Of a DNA stretch of 64,000 nucleotides, positions 1 to 8,362 are shown in pieces. The stretch spans positions 10,354,501 to 10,418,500 of the forward strand of contig NC_134035.1 in assembly GCF_964204645.1 (NCBI RefSeq). The letters are read 5' to 3'. The translations under genes were made by a program, and so were the position numbers. This DNA is from Tubulanus polymorphus. Lineage: Eukaryota > Nemertea > Palaeonemertea > Tubulaniformes > Tubulanidae. The notes below the pieces were generated by a model, which made no database searches, was not told the DNA's origin, and saw nothing but the letters and a program-made list of their open reading frames with translations. How positions within the stretch are numbered: the first letter of the stretch is position 1; each line of letters starts with the position of its first letter.

Positions 1-471
1 TATGAAATGAATGAAACGTATAATAGAGATATAGTTTTTAAAGATAAAAAGTTTATTATATTAAATTCTAAAACAGTGAAAGATAATTTGGATAATTGTA
101 TAAAAATTGCATTAGATATTTATAAAGGATCAAATACATTATTTATTATTGATGATTGCGCAAATTTACATGATTCTAAAATTAGAGAAAGTGAGTTATG
201 TTATTTAGCTTTCTCTGGTAGACATTTTGGGATAACAACATGGGTTTTAAATCAGAAATATAATTCAATTGTGAAAGATTTTAGAGAGAATATAAGATTT
301 CTAGTTTTATTCTACAACAAAGATAGAAAATCTATGCAACAATCATTAGAAGAAAATCAAATTATACCTACTGAATTACATGATGAATATATGAATAAAT
401 TAAAAAATAATAAAGGTTCAAAATTATTACTGAGATTACAATTTCCATATGAATATAAATTTATAAAATAA
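1..471 (+). CDS. DNA-packaging ATPase, FtsK/HerA type, 3' part
   Basis: The frame is open from the left edge of the window, so the visible ATG at 7 is probably internal and the N-terminal half (with the Walker A loop) lies upstream. The Walker B strand is LFIIDD at about residues 45-50 counted from that ATG. It is followed by a SGRHFGITTWVLNQ stretch that looks like the sensor/arginine-finger region of viral A32/FtsK-type packaging ATPases. In Polinton-like viruses this enzyme pumps the genome into the capsid. It is the only gene on the plus strand in the visible part of the element and faces the minus-strand cluster. The visible part is uninterrupted. Family assignment is good; exact subfamily is not determined. 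Confidence 0.75.
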   Translation, partial: YEMNETYNRDIVFKDKKFIILNSKTVKDNLDNCIKIALDIYKGSNTLFIIDDCANLHDSKIRESELCYLAFSGRHFGITTWVLNQKYNSIVKDFRENIRFLVLFYNKDRKSMQQSLEENQIIPTELHDEYMNKLKNNKGSKLLLRLQFPYEYKFIK

Positions 472-482
472 CTATTTGTATA

Positions 483-572
483 CCTATGTATTAGATACCC
501 TAATACCTAATACCCCATTAGATACCCTAATACCTGATACCCTAATACCTGATACCCTATTAGATACCTTAA
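483..572. repeat. Short tandem repeat, TGATACCCTAATACC-like
   Basis: Between the converging ATPase and zinc-finger genes lie about five or six imperfect copies of a 12-15-bp unit built from TAATACC and TGATACCC/TAGATACCC. The gap (472-625) holds no other gene. The repeat might form the shared 3' end of two convergent transcripts; this is inference. Confidence 0.7.
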
Positions 573-625
573 ATAATTAAAACCCTTTTTTATTTACTAT
601 TATTTTATACAATTTTCAACCTTTA

Positions 626-1609
626 TTATTCGAGTGTTAGATAATTACTTTCTGAATCACTTTCACTATCAGACCCTAACAACATATTTAAATGCTCTAC
701 CGAATCTACATCAACATCTTTATAATTTTTTTTCACCTTTTTCGCCTTTTTTACCACACCACCAATAGTTGTTTCATTATAACGCTTATTCATCCTTTCT
801 ATTATATCATCAATAGTTTCTTCTTTATGTTTCATAGAATCTGTATTATCAATATGTTTATCTGTAACTATATCATCATGTGGGCGTATGGCGGCACCAT
901 TTTCATTATCATCTTTATTAGTGTTTGCTCCTAATATTTCATTTACAGTGTTTGATCCTAATATTTCATTAGCATCGGTTAAATCTAATTCATCGTTATT
1001 AGGTGTTGCTAATAATAAATCTTTATATAATTCTTTACCATTTACTTTTTTATTTGAAACAAATTTTGTAACATATCTAAATGGGTGTTCTATAAATTCT
1101 TTTTTACCAACACGTTCTATAACATTAGTAATATGTGAATTTGTATTCATATGTTTATTCCAATTTGATGGAGCGTTTGAAAATTCACCATTACAATAAC
1201 CACAATAATTTCTATTTTCACTAACATCTAATATTATTGAATTAATATATGTAGAAGGTATTACGTTATTAGATGTAGAAGGTATTACAGATGTAGTAGT
1301 AGGTATAACATTATTAGATGTAGTAGGTATTACAGATATAGTAGTAGGTATTACAGATGTAGTAGGTATTACAGATGTAGTAGTAGGTATTACAGATGTA
1401 GTAGTAGGTATTACAGATGTAGTAGGTATTACATTATTATCAATTACACCACTTTTATTATTATCGATTTCTATCAGTTTAGTTTTATAATTTTTAAAAA
1501 TAGGATCAAATATCAAAGCTATATTACAAGGTATTACATAATATAAACCATCATTATTTTCATGTGTATCGATGTATGGAATATGTTTATATACTTTACC
1601 TCCTTCCAT
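626..1609 (-). CDS. Element protein with VIPTTT repeats and one C2H2-type zinc finger
   Basis: This is a 327-residue protein of unrecognised family. Residues about 60-120 are a low-complexity tract of roughly nine VIPTT(T)S repeats, encoded by a minisatellite at 1250-1432. Residues 136-159 form a zinc-finger-like motif (CX2C, then HX5H: C136, C139, H153, H159). The rest is acidic and lysine-rich, ending in an acidic SESDSE tail. No signal peptide or membrane segment is seen. Its ATG is preceded by the TATATAA-type leader found in the cluster, and its start lies about 32 bp downstream of the capsid gene stop. A role in DNA or RNA binding is inferred only from the finger. The repeat tract could vary in length between copies. 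Confidence 0.6.
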   Translation of the reverse strand: MEGGKVYKHIPYIDTHENNDGLYYVIPCNIALIFDPIFKNYKTKLIEIDNNKSGVIDNNVIPTTSVIPTTTSVIPTTTSVIPTTSVIPTTISVIPTTSNNVIPTTTSVIPSTSNNVIPSTYINSIILDVSENRNYCGYCNGEFSNAPSNWNKHMNTNSHITNVIERVGKKEFIEHPFRYVTKFVSNKKVNGKELYKDLLLATPNNDELDLTDANEILGSNTVNEILGANTNKDDNENGAAIRPHDDIVTDKHIDNTDSMKHKEETIDDIIERMNKRYNETTIGGVVKKAKKVKKNYKDVDVDSVEHLNMLLGSDSESDSESNYLTLE

Positions 1610-1641
1610 TTATATAATAAATATTTATTAAAGTTAAAATT

Positions 1642-2889
1642 TTAATACATAACACTATCTAATTGAGAATTTACAATATTTAATTGCGCATCAGATAATA
1701 TATAAATGTGCATTTTAAAATTTTTGATTCCCTTTTTCTTTGTCATGAATAATTGTATTCCATCTTTTGTATTTTGTAGTTTTTTCCCAGAACCATGTAA
1801 TAAGTTATCTTCAGTTGTTCTAAAATCTAACCATAATGCATATTTATTACCGGTATAATAATCAATTTGATTAATGTTACAATCTTCAGATGATTTTACT
1901 TTTTCATTCATAAAATGTTTTTTAATTTCTACCCATTGATCTATCATTCTCATTCCTTGACAAAATATTTTATTCGCTATACCTTCGATAGTTATTTCTA
2001 CTTTTGTTATTTCAGGATTATAATAATTGTCAACATTTATTGCGCCATTAGTATACGTTCCAATGGTAAAAAATATTAATATACCTTTAATAGATCTTCT
2101 TGGGAAGTTAATATTCTCATTAATAATTTCATCATTTGCATTAATAGTTACAGTTTTAAATTTATCAATATAATCATATAATAATGATAATCCTTGATTG
2201 TATTGAGTTTGAATTATACTTGAAATATTTTCATCAGTTACTGTATCATATTCTAAACATATATTCAATAATTTATAACTCATATCTTTATTAACGCTAG
2301 ATAATACAATTTCATTTACAGGAGCAAATGTTATCTCAAATATAATATCTTCTTGAATTGAGTATTTATATAAAGGCGCATTATTATTTATCAATTCAAA
2401 GTCTAATGGAATTTTATATTTACTTCCATATATACTTTTTATCAATTTATCTACATCATTTGTTAATATTGCGCTATTGGCTTCTGATCTTAATTTATTT
2501 TGGTTTTCTGATTGGATGCCTTGAAATATCATATCATTTCTATTTTCTTTAGTTAACCATAAATCTTTATAATGCATAAATAAATTATAATCATCTAATG
2601 AGAAAACTGTTTCTGGACCAATCTTTATTGTTAACTTTTTAATCAAATATCTTCCAACATTATCAACGACATAATTATTATTATTACCGATTACTTTTAT
2701 ATCGGCTGATAAATAAATACTATTTGGAACGTAAAAAGTATTTTGTGTTAATCGAGGGATTCTAACGTATAAAGTTTCATCGGGATTAATATTTGAAGGG
2801 TTATGAGTAATTATATGATGTGATCTTTCTGCTTTAATAGCATTAGATATTCTATGATTCTTAGAAGGATTGATATAACTCCCACTCAT
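1642..2889 (-). CDS. Major capsid protein candidate (double jelly-roll type)
   Basis: This 415-residue intact frame is the best candidate for the hexon-like major capsid protein. It is strand-rich throughout, with an N-terminal region reading DETLYVRIPRL, a GRYLIKKLTIKIG strand and a YNLFMHYKDLW segment. The C-terminal motif (LLHGSGKKLQNTKDG, then a strand ending in LSDAQLNIV) is of a kind I associate with capsid proteins of cnidarian and other invertebrate Polinton-like elements. Length is a little below the usual 450-600 residues. The start is chosen at the ATG in the AATTTTTTT...AATAAATG leader. It is downstream of a coiled-coil/membrane protein gene. Assignment rests on context and motif memory; a structure prediction would decide. 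Confidence 0.65.
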   Translation of the reverse strand: MSGSYINPSKNHRISNAIKAERSHHIITHNPSNINPDETLYVRIPRLTQNTFYVPNSIYLSADIKVIGNNNNYVVDNVGRYLIKKLTIKIGPETVFSLDDYNLFMHYKDLWLTKENRNDMIFQGIQSENQNKLRSEANSAILTNDVDKLIKSIYGSKYKIPLDFELINNNAPLYKYSIQEDIIFEITFAPVNEIVLSSVNKDMSYKLLNICLEYDTVTDENISSIIQTQYNQGLSLLYDYIDKFKTVTINANDEIINENINFPRRSIKGILIFFTIGTYTNGAINVDNYYNPEITKVEITIEGIANKIFCQGMRMIDQWVEIKKHFMNEKVKSSEDCNINQIDYYTGNKYALWLDFRTTEDNLLHGSGKKLQNTKDGIQLFMTKKKGIKNFKMHIYILSDAQLNIVNSQLDSVMY

Positions 2890-2930
2890 TTATTTAACAA
2901 AAAAATTAATTATTTATTTTTGATCATGGT

Positions 2931-4392
2931 TTACTTGATATTTTTTGATATCATATTTACTAAACCAAAAATAATAGCACTTACAACTGTAATTAAAAAT
3001 AAAATAATATGTTCAGCAGCAAAGTTAATAATGTTTCCTGCAGATTTCAATATAAAACCAACAATTGAAGCAATAACTCCTGGCAATGCTGCAGCAGATT
3101 TTTTAGATAGTTCCCATAAATATTTTGCTAATTTCTTTAAACCATCTTTAACTTTATCTTGTATAGAATTATTGCCTGGAGGTTTATCTGGTTTATTTGG
3201 AGTAGGAGTAAATTTTAAAGCATTTGATATTGCTAAACCAATTGTTGTAAATACTATAGTTACAGCTGTTACAATTGAAAGAATTGTTATACCTTCTAAT
3301 TTAAATAATAATCTTATTCTGTCTTTTAATGATATTCCAGAATTTGGTTTTATTAGATATCTTTTAAAAACATCTTTTAATCTTTTAAAATTATTACCAA
3401 ATTCTTTTAATAATATATCTCTTTCACCTTTTTCGTACTTCTAAATTATCTTTTAAATTATCAATTTCTTTTTCTAAACGTAATTCTTTTTGTCTATACT
3501 CTATTTCATCAATTACTTGTCGTTCTAAATCAGACTTTAGTTGTTCTTCTTCTTCAATTGCATTAGTTAATTCTTTTTCCAAATACATAATTTTTTGATC
3601 TCTTATACTTTTATTATGTGCAATTTTATCAGCTTCATTTCTTATACTAATAATTTCTCTAATTGCTTCATCAGAAAATATATCTAAATCTTCTAATTGT
3701 TGATCTGTTGCATCAAGTAATCCATTCGGTAAAAGTTTTTCAGTTTGAACTTCGTTTGATTTAATTTTACTAGTTTTGGAAGTTTTATTCTGTTCAGAAG
3801 TTGTTTCTGTTTTTGAATTATTTTTGATTGTTTCAAATAATTCATTAATTCTTTGTTTAAATACTCTTTCATTTTTAATAATTTCTTCTTGTGTTACATT
3901 TTCTATTTCATTACTATTTCTTATTCTTTTAATTCTAGATAGGTCTAACTTAAGCAAAGTTGATTCTTTTAATATTTTGTTTTGTTTTTTATAAGAGATA
4001 TCAATATAATAATCACCAGTCAAATGATAATAATATTCACCATCTAAAAATTCTAAATTTTGCGCTAAAATTCTGGCGTCTCTAAAATTTATATTATATT
4101 CAGATCTTTCAAATATATGTTGTAATCTAAGCGCTTGGTTTATATTTTCTAAATCTTGTCTTATTAAATATGGATTTTCATTTTCAGGATTTATTCTCGA
4201 TCTAGTTCTTCTATCAAATTCATCTGTTGATGGGACTTTAGAACCACTATCTGCTAAATTAGAATTATATGTTGTATCATTATCATTATCAATATTAGTA
4301 TCAGCAGTCATATAATCATCATTGTTAGTATTGGCATCATCATTATTTCCCATGTTTTCCATTTCATAATCTTCTCCACCTTCTACATCCAT
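2931..4392 (-). pseudogene. Coiled-coil/membrane virion-type protein, broken by one frameshift
   Basis: The ORF starting at 4392 gives 322 residues: an acidic, Asn/Asp-rich N-terminus, a middle domain (about residues 85-165) and a long charged coiled coil (about 240-322), stopping at 3424. In another minus frame, coding continues without a stop from about 3440 to the TAA at 2931-2933. That part reads as an amphipathic segment (SLKDRIRLLFKLEG), a hydrophobic helix (ITILSIVTAVTIVFTTIG), a Pro/Lys linker, an Ala/Gly-rich helix with ALPGVIASIVGFIL, and a C-terminal membrane segment. The two parts fit one protein of about 490 residues separated by a small indel near 3424-3440. I associate this coiled-coil plus membrane-tail layout with invertebrate Polinton-like elements. 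Function unknown; a structural or membrane role is inferred. Confidence 0.65.
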
Positions 4393-4408
4393 TTACATAA
4401 TAAAAAAA

Positions 4409-5709
4409 TCAAAATTTAAAATATAATATTCCTCCGATTACAATTCCTATACAAGTTATAGCTAATTTAGTATTTTCATGGGATTTATTATCATCATTTA
4501 GTTTAATTATATCATGTTGAATTTTATCAGTTCTATTATTTTCTGATGTATTGTAATCTTTTATTTTAGAATCATTATCCAATTTAACATTCTTAGTTTT
4601 AGTTTCTGTTGATTGAATATGTTTTTATTTTTTTCACCTTCCATTAATTTTGGAGCACTAATAATCTTTTTATTTATATCATTTAATCCAAATGAATTAT
4701 TTATTGTTGCAGTTTTAATTAGATTATTATAACCAATTATATTTCCCATCTTTAATACTAAATCATTAGAAATAATTAATAGATTAGGGCCTATACAATA
4801 ATTTAGTCTTACATGAGATTTATCTAAATAATTTTGATATCTTATAATGTTTTCTGGAATCGATCTATTTTTATCATTATGAATTGAATATTCAAATAAA
4901 ACTTTAAACTGTTTCTGCGCATCGAATGAAGTGTTATCATTTCCAATTATTGGGGATCTTGTTTCAACTTGAGCGCCCAAAATACATATCAAATAAATTC
5001 TAATAGATTGATTTATTCTTTGTATACCTGATTTTGTAAAACCTTCACCATTTTCTAAAATGAAATTAACCCAACCATTATTATTATCAATTTTATAATT
5101 ATGATAAGCTGAAATTCTATGCATATAATCAATTCTTTTTATTTCATATTCTTCACCAACACCTTGCAATTTACCATGCGCTCTAAAATCGGAATTAATA
5201 TTTATATTAAATTCATTACATATTTTATAAAACTTGGATATATTAATATTATTATCCAATTCTTTAAAATATTTAGACCCGGGTAAAGGACATTCTAATT
5301 CATTTAATATTATTCTGATTTGAAAATATGTGTGAAATCTAAATATTGTGTGAATTAATTTTAAATCAGAAAACTTCAAATTTTTATCTAAGTTATTTAA
5401 ATGATCATTCCAACTAATTCCACATCCTGTTGTTGCACAATAAACAGCAAAATTTAATTGATTCTGTCAATATTTCATATTAGATTTTACTTTATATATA
5501 TGATATTCATCTCGAGTAAAAGTAACTTCATATGTATTAAATATATTTTCCATTTTAGAAATAAAAAACTGTGATTCATTAACATAAATTTCTAAATTAG
5601 TTAATGAATTTAAAACTATATTTTTATATGTAATATTTTTCTTAAAATCTATTGCCGGAATATTATATTTAATTGATTTATTATATTGGAAAGCTTTTGG
5701 AAACCCCAT
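4409..5709 (-). pseudogene. Conserved element protein of unknown function, broken by a TGA and a frameshift
   Basis: Three pieces belong to one gene. The first (ATG at 5709) runs 80 codons to an in-frame TGA at 5467-5469. The same frame then continues open (QNQLNFAVYCATTGCGISW and onward) to 4561, and residues 20-30 codons before this end already look out of frame. A third frame, from about 4622 to the TGA at 4409-4411, gives a charged tail ending in a single membrane helix (LAITCIGIVIGGILYF). The shift lies in an A-rich run at about 4622-4634. The intact product would be about 430 residues. The middle part (IRIYLICILGAQVETRS, VRLNYCIGPNLLIIS) resembles an unnamed family I associate with cnidarian Polinton-like elements. 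A virion or membrane role is only inferred. Confidence 0.6.
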
Positions 5710-5725
5710 TTATATAACTAAAAAA

Positions 5726-6166
5726 TTAATAATTTATTAATTCTTTTAATAATTTATCTTGTTCTTCAACTGTTATATGACCATTTAAACTTATTATATA
5801 ATCTAGTGTGTTCTTTAATTTATTTATTTCTTTTATATTAGATTTTATTTTTTCTTTATTACTTTTTATATTTAATTTTGAACTTATACCAGTTAAAACA
5901 CTTGAACTTAATCCTAACACACCAATTGATATAGCTAAAGGTGTTAATGGGCTGAATATTGCTAAAAATGTTATTACAGAACTAATTGTAACCGAACCAC
6001 TTATAATAAAATAATATATAATTTTACTTTTTAAATATTTTTTCTTTAATATATATATCTTTAAGTCACTTTCAAATTCTAATATTTGTTTTTCTAAATA
6101 TGTTTTTGATTTAGTTTTATTTATATCATGAGGAATAATATCAATACTATCAACTTTATCTTCCAT
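5726..6166 (-). CDS. Small two-helix membrane protein with coiled-coil flanks
   Basis: This is a 146-residue protein. Residues about 20-50 are charged and predicted helical, about 49-92 form a hydrophobic hairpin (IIYYFIISGSVTISSVITFLAIF, then PLTPLAISIGVLGLSSSVLTG), and the tail is a Lys/Glu-rich helix. The start is the ATG in an AATTTTTATTCTAAATAAATG-like leader. It lies 16 bp upstream of the next gene and follows another membrane protein gene. No family recognised. In such elements small membrane proteins could be inner-membrane or fusion-related virion parts; the sequence does not settle this. Confidence 0.6.
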   Translation of the reverse strand: MEDKVDSIDIIPHDINKTKSKTYLEKQILEFESDLKIYILKKKYLKSKIIYYFIISGSVTISSVITFLAIFSPLTPLAISIGVLGLSSSVLTGISSKLNIKSNKEKIKSNIKEINKLKNTLDYIISLNGHITVEEQDKLLKELINY

Positions 6167-6185
6167 TTATTTAGAATAAAAATTA

Positions 6186-6608
6186 CTAATTAGTAAACTT
6201 ATAAGCAACAAATATAACAATAACAGTTCCACCTAAAATCCATATTATTTCATATTTCTGTTGTTCTTTACTTGGGGTATAATAATCTGATAATTTAGGT
6301 TTGTATAGATGTAATTTTTCATTATTTGTTACTGCGTTATATAAACTCATTGCATCATCAACTGATTGAAAATCTCTATGTGAAATCTTCTGATCATATA
6401 ATTCCTTGTTAATATAATCCATATAGTTTTGTCGTTTTTCTCTATATTCTTCTGCTGCTTTATTGTATTTCTCTAACGCTAAGTTATGTCTTCTTTGTTT
6501 TCCTAATGAACTATTTTTATCAATATGTTTGAATAAATAACCACCACCAGTAAATGCTAAAGCGTTAACAATTGCCGATCCTATAATAGTTATAATTGCA
6601 GAAGCCAT
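6186..6608 (-). CDS. Small membrane protein with N- and C-terminal helices
   Basis: This is a 140-residue protein with a hydrophobic N-terminal segment (about residues 2-26, ending GGGYLF), a charged helical middle containing many Glu/Lys/Tyr residues, and a second membrane helix at the C-terminus (IIWILGGTVIVIFVAYKF). The stop lies about 20 bp from the next start. The leader AATTTTTTTGCTAAATAAATG directly abuts the ATG and supports this start. No known family recognised; it resembles small virion membrane proteins only in layout. Confidence 0.6.
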   Translation of the reverse strand: MASAIITIIGSAIVNALAFTGGGYLFKHIDKNSSLGKQRRHNLALEKYNKAAEEYREKRQNYMDYINKELYDQKISHRDFQSVDDAMSLYNAVTNNEKLHLYKPKLSDYYTPSKEQQKYEIIWILGGTVIVIFVAYKFTN

Positions 6609-6632
6609 TTATTTAGCAAAAAAATTATGCAT

Positions 6633-6854
6633 TTATATAGGAGGAATATATTTTTGTTTTTCCAAATAATCAATAGTTAAATTAGATAAAGTAACTGCTA
6701 ACGTTAATTTCAAAATATCATTTATATCAAATCTATCAACATTAACACTTCCCATTTTGAATACTTTTTTTAATACCATTGAATAACCAACAGTTCCAAC
6801 TGATAGTAATGCGCCATTATATAATCCAGTTATTATCCACTTATTATCACTCAT
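6633..6854 (-). CDS. Small hydrophobic protein (73 aa)
   Basis: This short protein has two weakly hydrophobic segments (GLYNGALLSVGTVGYSMVL and ILKLTLAVTLSNLTIDYL) and a short C-terminal tail ending in IPPI. Its ATG directly follows the TAA stop of the upstream gene (TAAATG), and the same leader motif overlaps the end of that upstream gene. Tight packing on both sides supports it as real despite its size. Function unknown. Confidence 0.5.
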   Translation of the reverse strand: MSDNKWIITGLYNGALLSVGTVGYSMVLKKVFKMGSVNVDRFDINDILKLTLAVTLSNLTIDYLEKQKYIPPI

Positions 6855-7196
6855 TTATTTATCAAAAAAATTACTATCATCAAAATATTTAGTTATCTTA
6901 TTTATGATTATTTCAACATTTATTTCATTACTAGTTTTATGATTATCATATATTTTGGATAATATGTTTTTAATATCATCAATAATTCCATCTTCATTTA
7001 ATTCATAATATTCTAAAGGTGATTTAATTAAATCAATTACTTTTTCTATATTATACTTTTCTTTATCAATCATTGATGCATTGTTAAATGATTTACTTTT
7101 TATATCAGTAATTACATCATTTAGTTTAATTCTCATTTCTTTACCATGTTTAAAATCAAATCCAAAACATATACTCGGTCCAACTGTTATATTCAT
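6855..7196 (-). CDS. Small element protein of unknown function (113 aa)
   Basis: This is a soluble-looking, lysine- and isoleucine-rich protein with a Gly/Cys/Phe-containing N-terminus (GPSICFGFDFKHGKE) followed by helices. Its last codons (NFFDK) double as the T-tract leader of the following gene, and its own ATG carries the leader. The gene is between the penton-like gene and a small membrane protein gene. No family recognised. Confidence 0.5.
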   Translation of the reverse strand: MNITVGPSICFGFDFKHGKEMRIKLNDVITDIKSKSFNNASMIDKEKYNIEKVIDLIKSPLEYYELNEDGIIDDIKNILSKIYDNHKTSNEINVEIIINKITKYFDDSNFFDK

Positions 7197-7213
7197 TTAT
7201 ATAGTGAAAAAAA

Positions 7214-7975
7214 TTACTCTCTACATCTTATAACTAATTCATAAATTACAGGGAAATTATTTAAATCAATTAAGTATCCATTATGATTTCTAATTTCTAA
7301 TCTAAAATTATTAAAACGAGGAATGCATGGTTTGAAATCACATTCTGTTAAATTATAATTTATTTGCGTTCCAAATTCTTTAACATTCTTCAATGGTAAA
7401 ATGTTTAGTAAACCAGAATTACAAGTTATATCTTTAGTTGCTTCGAATGTTTTTGTAGGATCGATTAAATTGCAATAAATATAAAAATGTGTGTAAGGTA
7501 TTAAGTTTGGTGTAGTAGCGTCAATATTTGTAAAAGATCTATCTGGAAGAATTCCTAACAGTTTAGCTATAGGTTTTTTTACCATAAATTTATGTTTTTC
7601 ACTATTAGACAACCTTATCTTTATTCTATCAGAACTCTCACTTTTTAAAAATCTAATACTAAACCCAGAACTACTACCTAATTTGTGCCAGGCTTTTCTA
7701 TTAATTTCTTGTGCTAATGTATCTAAATTATATAACCCCGGTTTTAAATATAAATAGACCCATTCATTTTTATTTTTATTAAAAATTAAAAAAGCTCTAT
7801 GTTCAATAGTTTTATTCGATATATTGTAAAAAGAATTACATAAACTTATATTTACTAATTTAAAATCAACACAATTCTTAAATTCTCTATCTAATTGTAC
7901 TAATAAATTATGAGATTTATAATTTGTAAGTTTTCTAGAATCAACAAATATTCTGTATTCTTTTAATTCCACCAT
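7214..7975 (-). CDS. Probable minor capsid (penton-like) protein
   Basis: This is a 253-residue, beta-rich protein. It opens with a short strand (EYRIFVDSRK), has repeated alternating hydrophobic segments and ends with an IRNHNGYLIDLNNFPVIYELVIR stretch, the pattern seen at the C-terminal strand pair of single-jelly-roll vertex proteins of Polinton-like viruses. Length (about 250) fits a penton base of that group. It lies in the capsid gene cluster. A TAA immediately followed by T residues places the next gene's leader at its end. The assignment is from pattern and context and would need a structure prediction. Confidence 0.45.
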   Translation of the reverse strand: MVELKEYRIFVDSRKLTNYKSHNLLVQLDREFKNCVDFKLVNISLCNSFYNISNKTIEHRAFLIFNKNKNEWVYLYLKPGLYNLDTLAQEINRKAWHKLGSSSGFSIRFLKSESSDRIKIRLSNSEKHKFMVKKPIAKLLGILPDRSFTNIDATTPNLIPYTHFYIYCNLIDPTKTFEATKDITCNSGLLNILPLKNVKEFGTQINYNLTECDFKPCIPRFNNFRLEIRNHNGYLIDLNNFPVIYELVIRCRE

Positions 7976-7992
7976 TTATTTTACATATTTTC

Positions 7993-8334
7993 TTATTCGA
8001 AATCTATTTCATGGTGCCCTTTTTCATTCTTACCTTTATATACGAAATAGAAATCTCCAGAACATAATTCTTCTAAGTCTTCACTTGATAATCTATGAAA
8101 TCTATCAGGTAAATATGTTCTGAATTTATGTGTATTTCCTTTTAATCCTTCATATTCTAAATGAATTACTAATTTATCTCCATATTTATTAGTAATTGTT
8201 TCAATGTTAGTAATTAAATATTTCTTGTGAATTGTTAACTCAGTTAGTTTTTTAAATTTATAATCTACAGATTTAACGCTTGAAGTATCTTTAATTCTAT
8301 CTAAGAATTCACTGTGTACTTGTTTACTCTCCAT
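7993..8334 (-). CDS. Small beta-rich protein, possible OB-fold ssDNA-binding protein
   Basis: This 113-residue protein has a helical N-terminus and a core of alternating strands (LTIHKKYLITNIETI, DKLVIHLEYEG, KFRTYLPDRF, DFYFVYKGK) ending in an acidic HHEIDFE. The strand spacing and basic/aromatic residues suggest an OB-like fold, as in a single-strand DNA-binding protein. It sits next to the polymerase gene, which fits a replication role. No family was recognised with certainty. Confidence 0.4.
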   Translation of the reverse strand: MESKQVHSEFLDRIKDTSSVKSVDYKFKKLTELTIHKKYLITNIETITNKYGDKLVIHLEYEGLKGNTHKFRTYLPDRFHRLSSEDLEELCSGDFYFVYKGKNEKGHHEIDFE

Positions 8335-8362
8335 TTATTATACAAATTTTTATTGAAATTGA

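Noticed and set aside
692-1199. Plus-strand frames over the zinc-finger gene
   Set aside because: Shadows of the minus-strand gene with hydrophobic, low-complexity translations.
2854-3444. Plus-strand frame of 196 codons
   Set aside because: It is the complement of the C-terminal part of the minus-strand gene 2931-4392, which has a much better protein-like composition and membrane segments.
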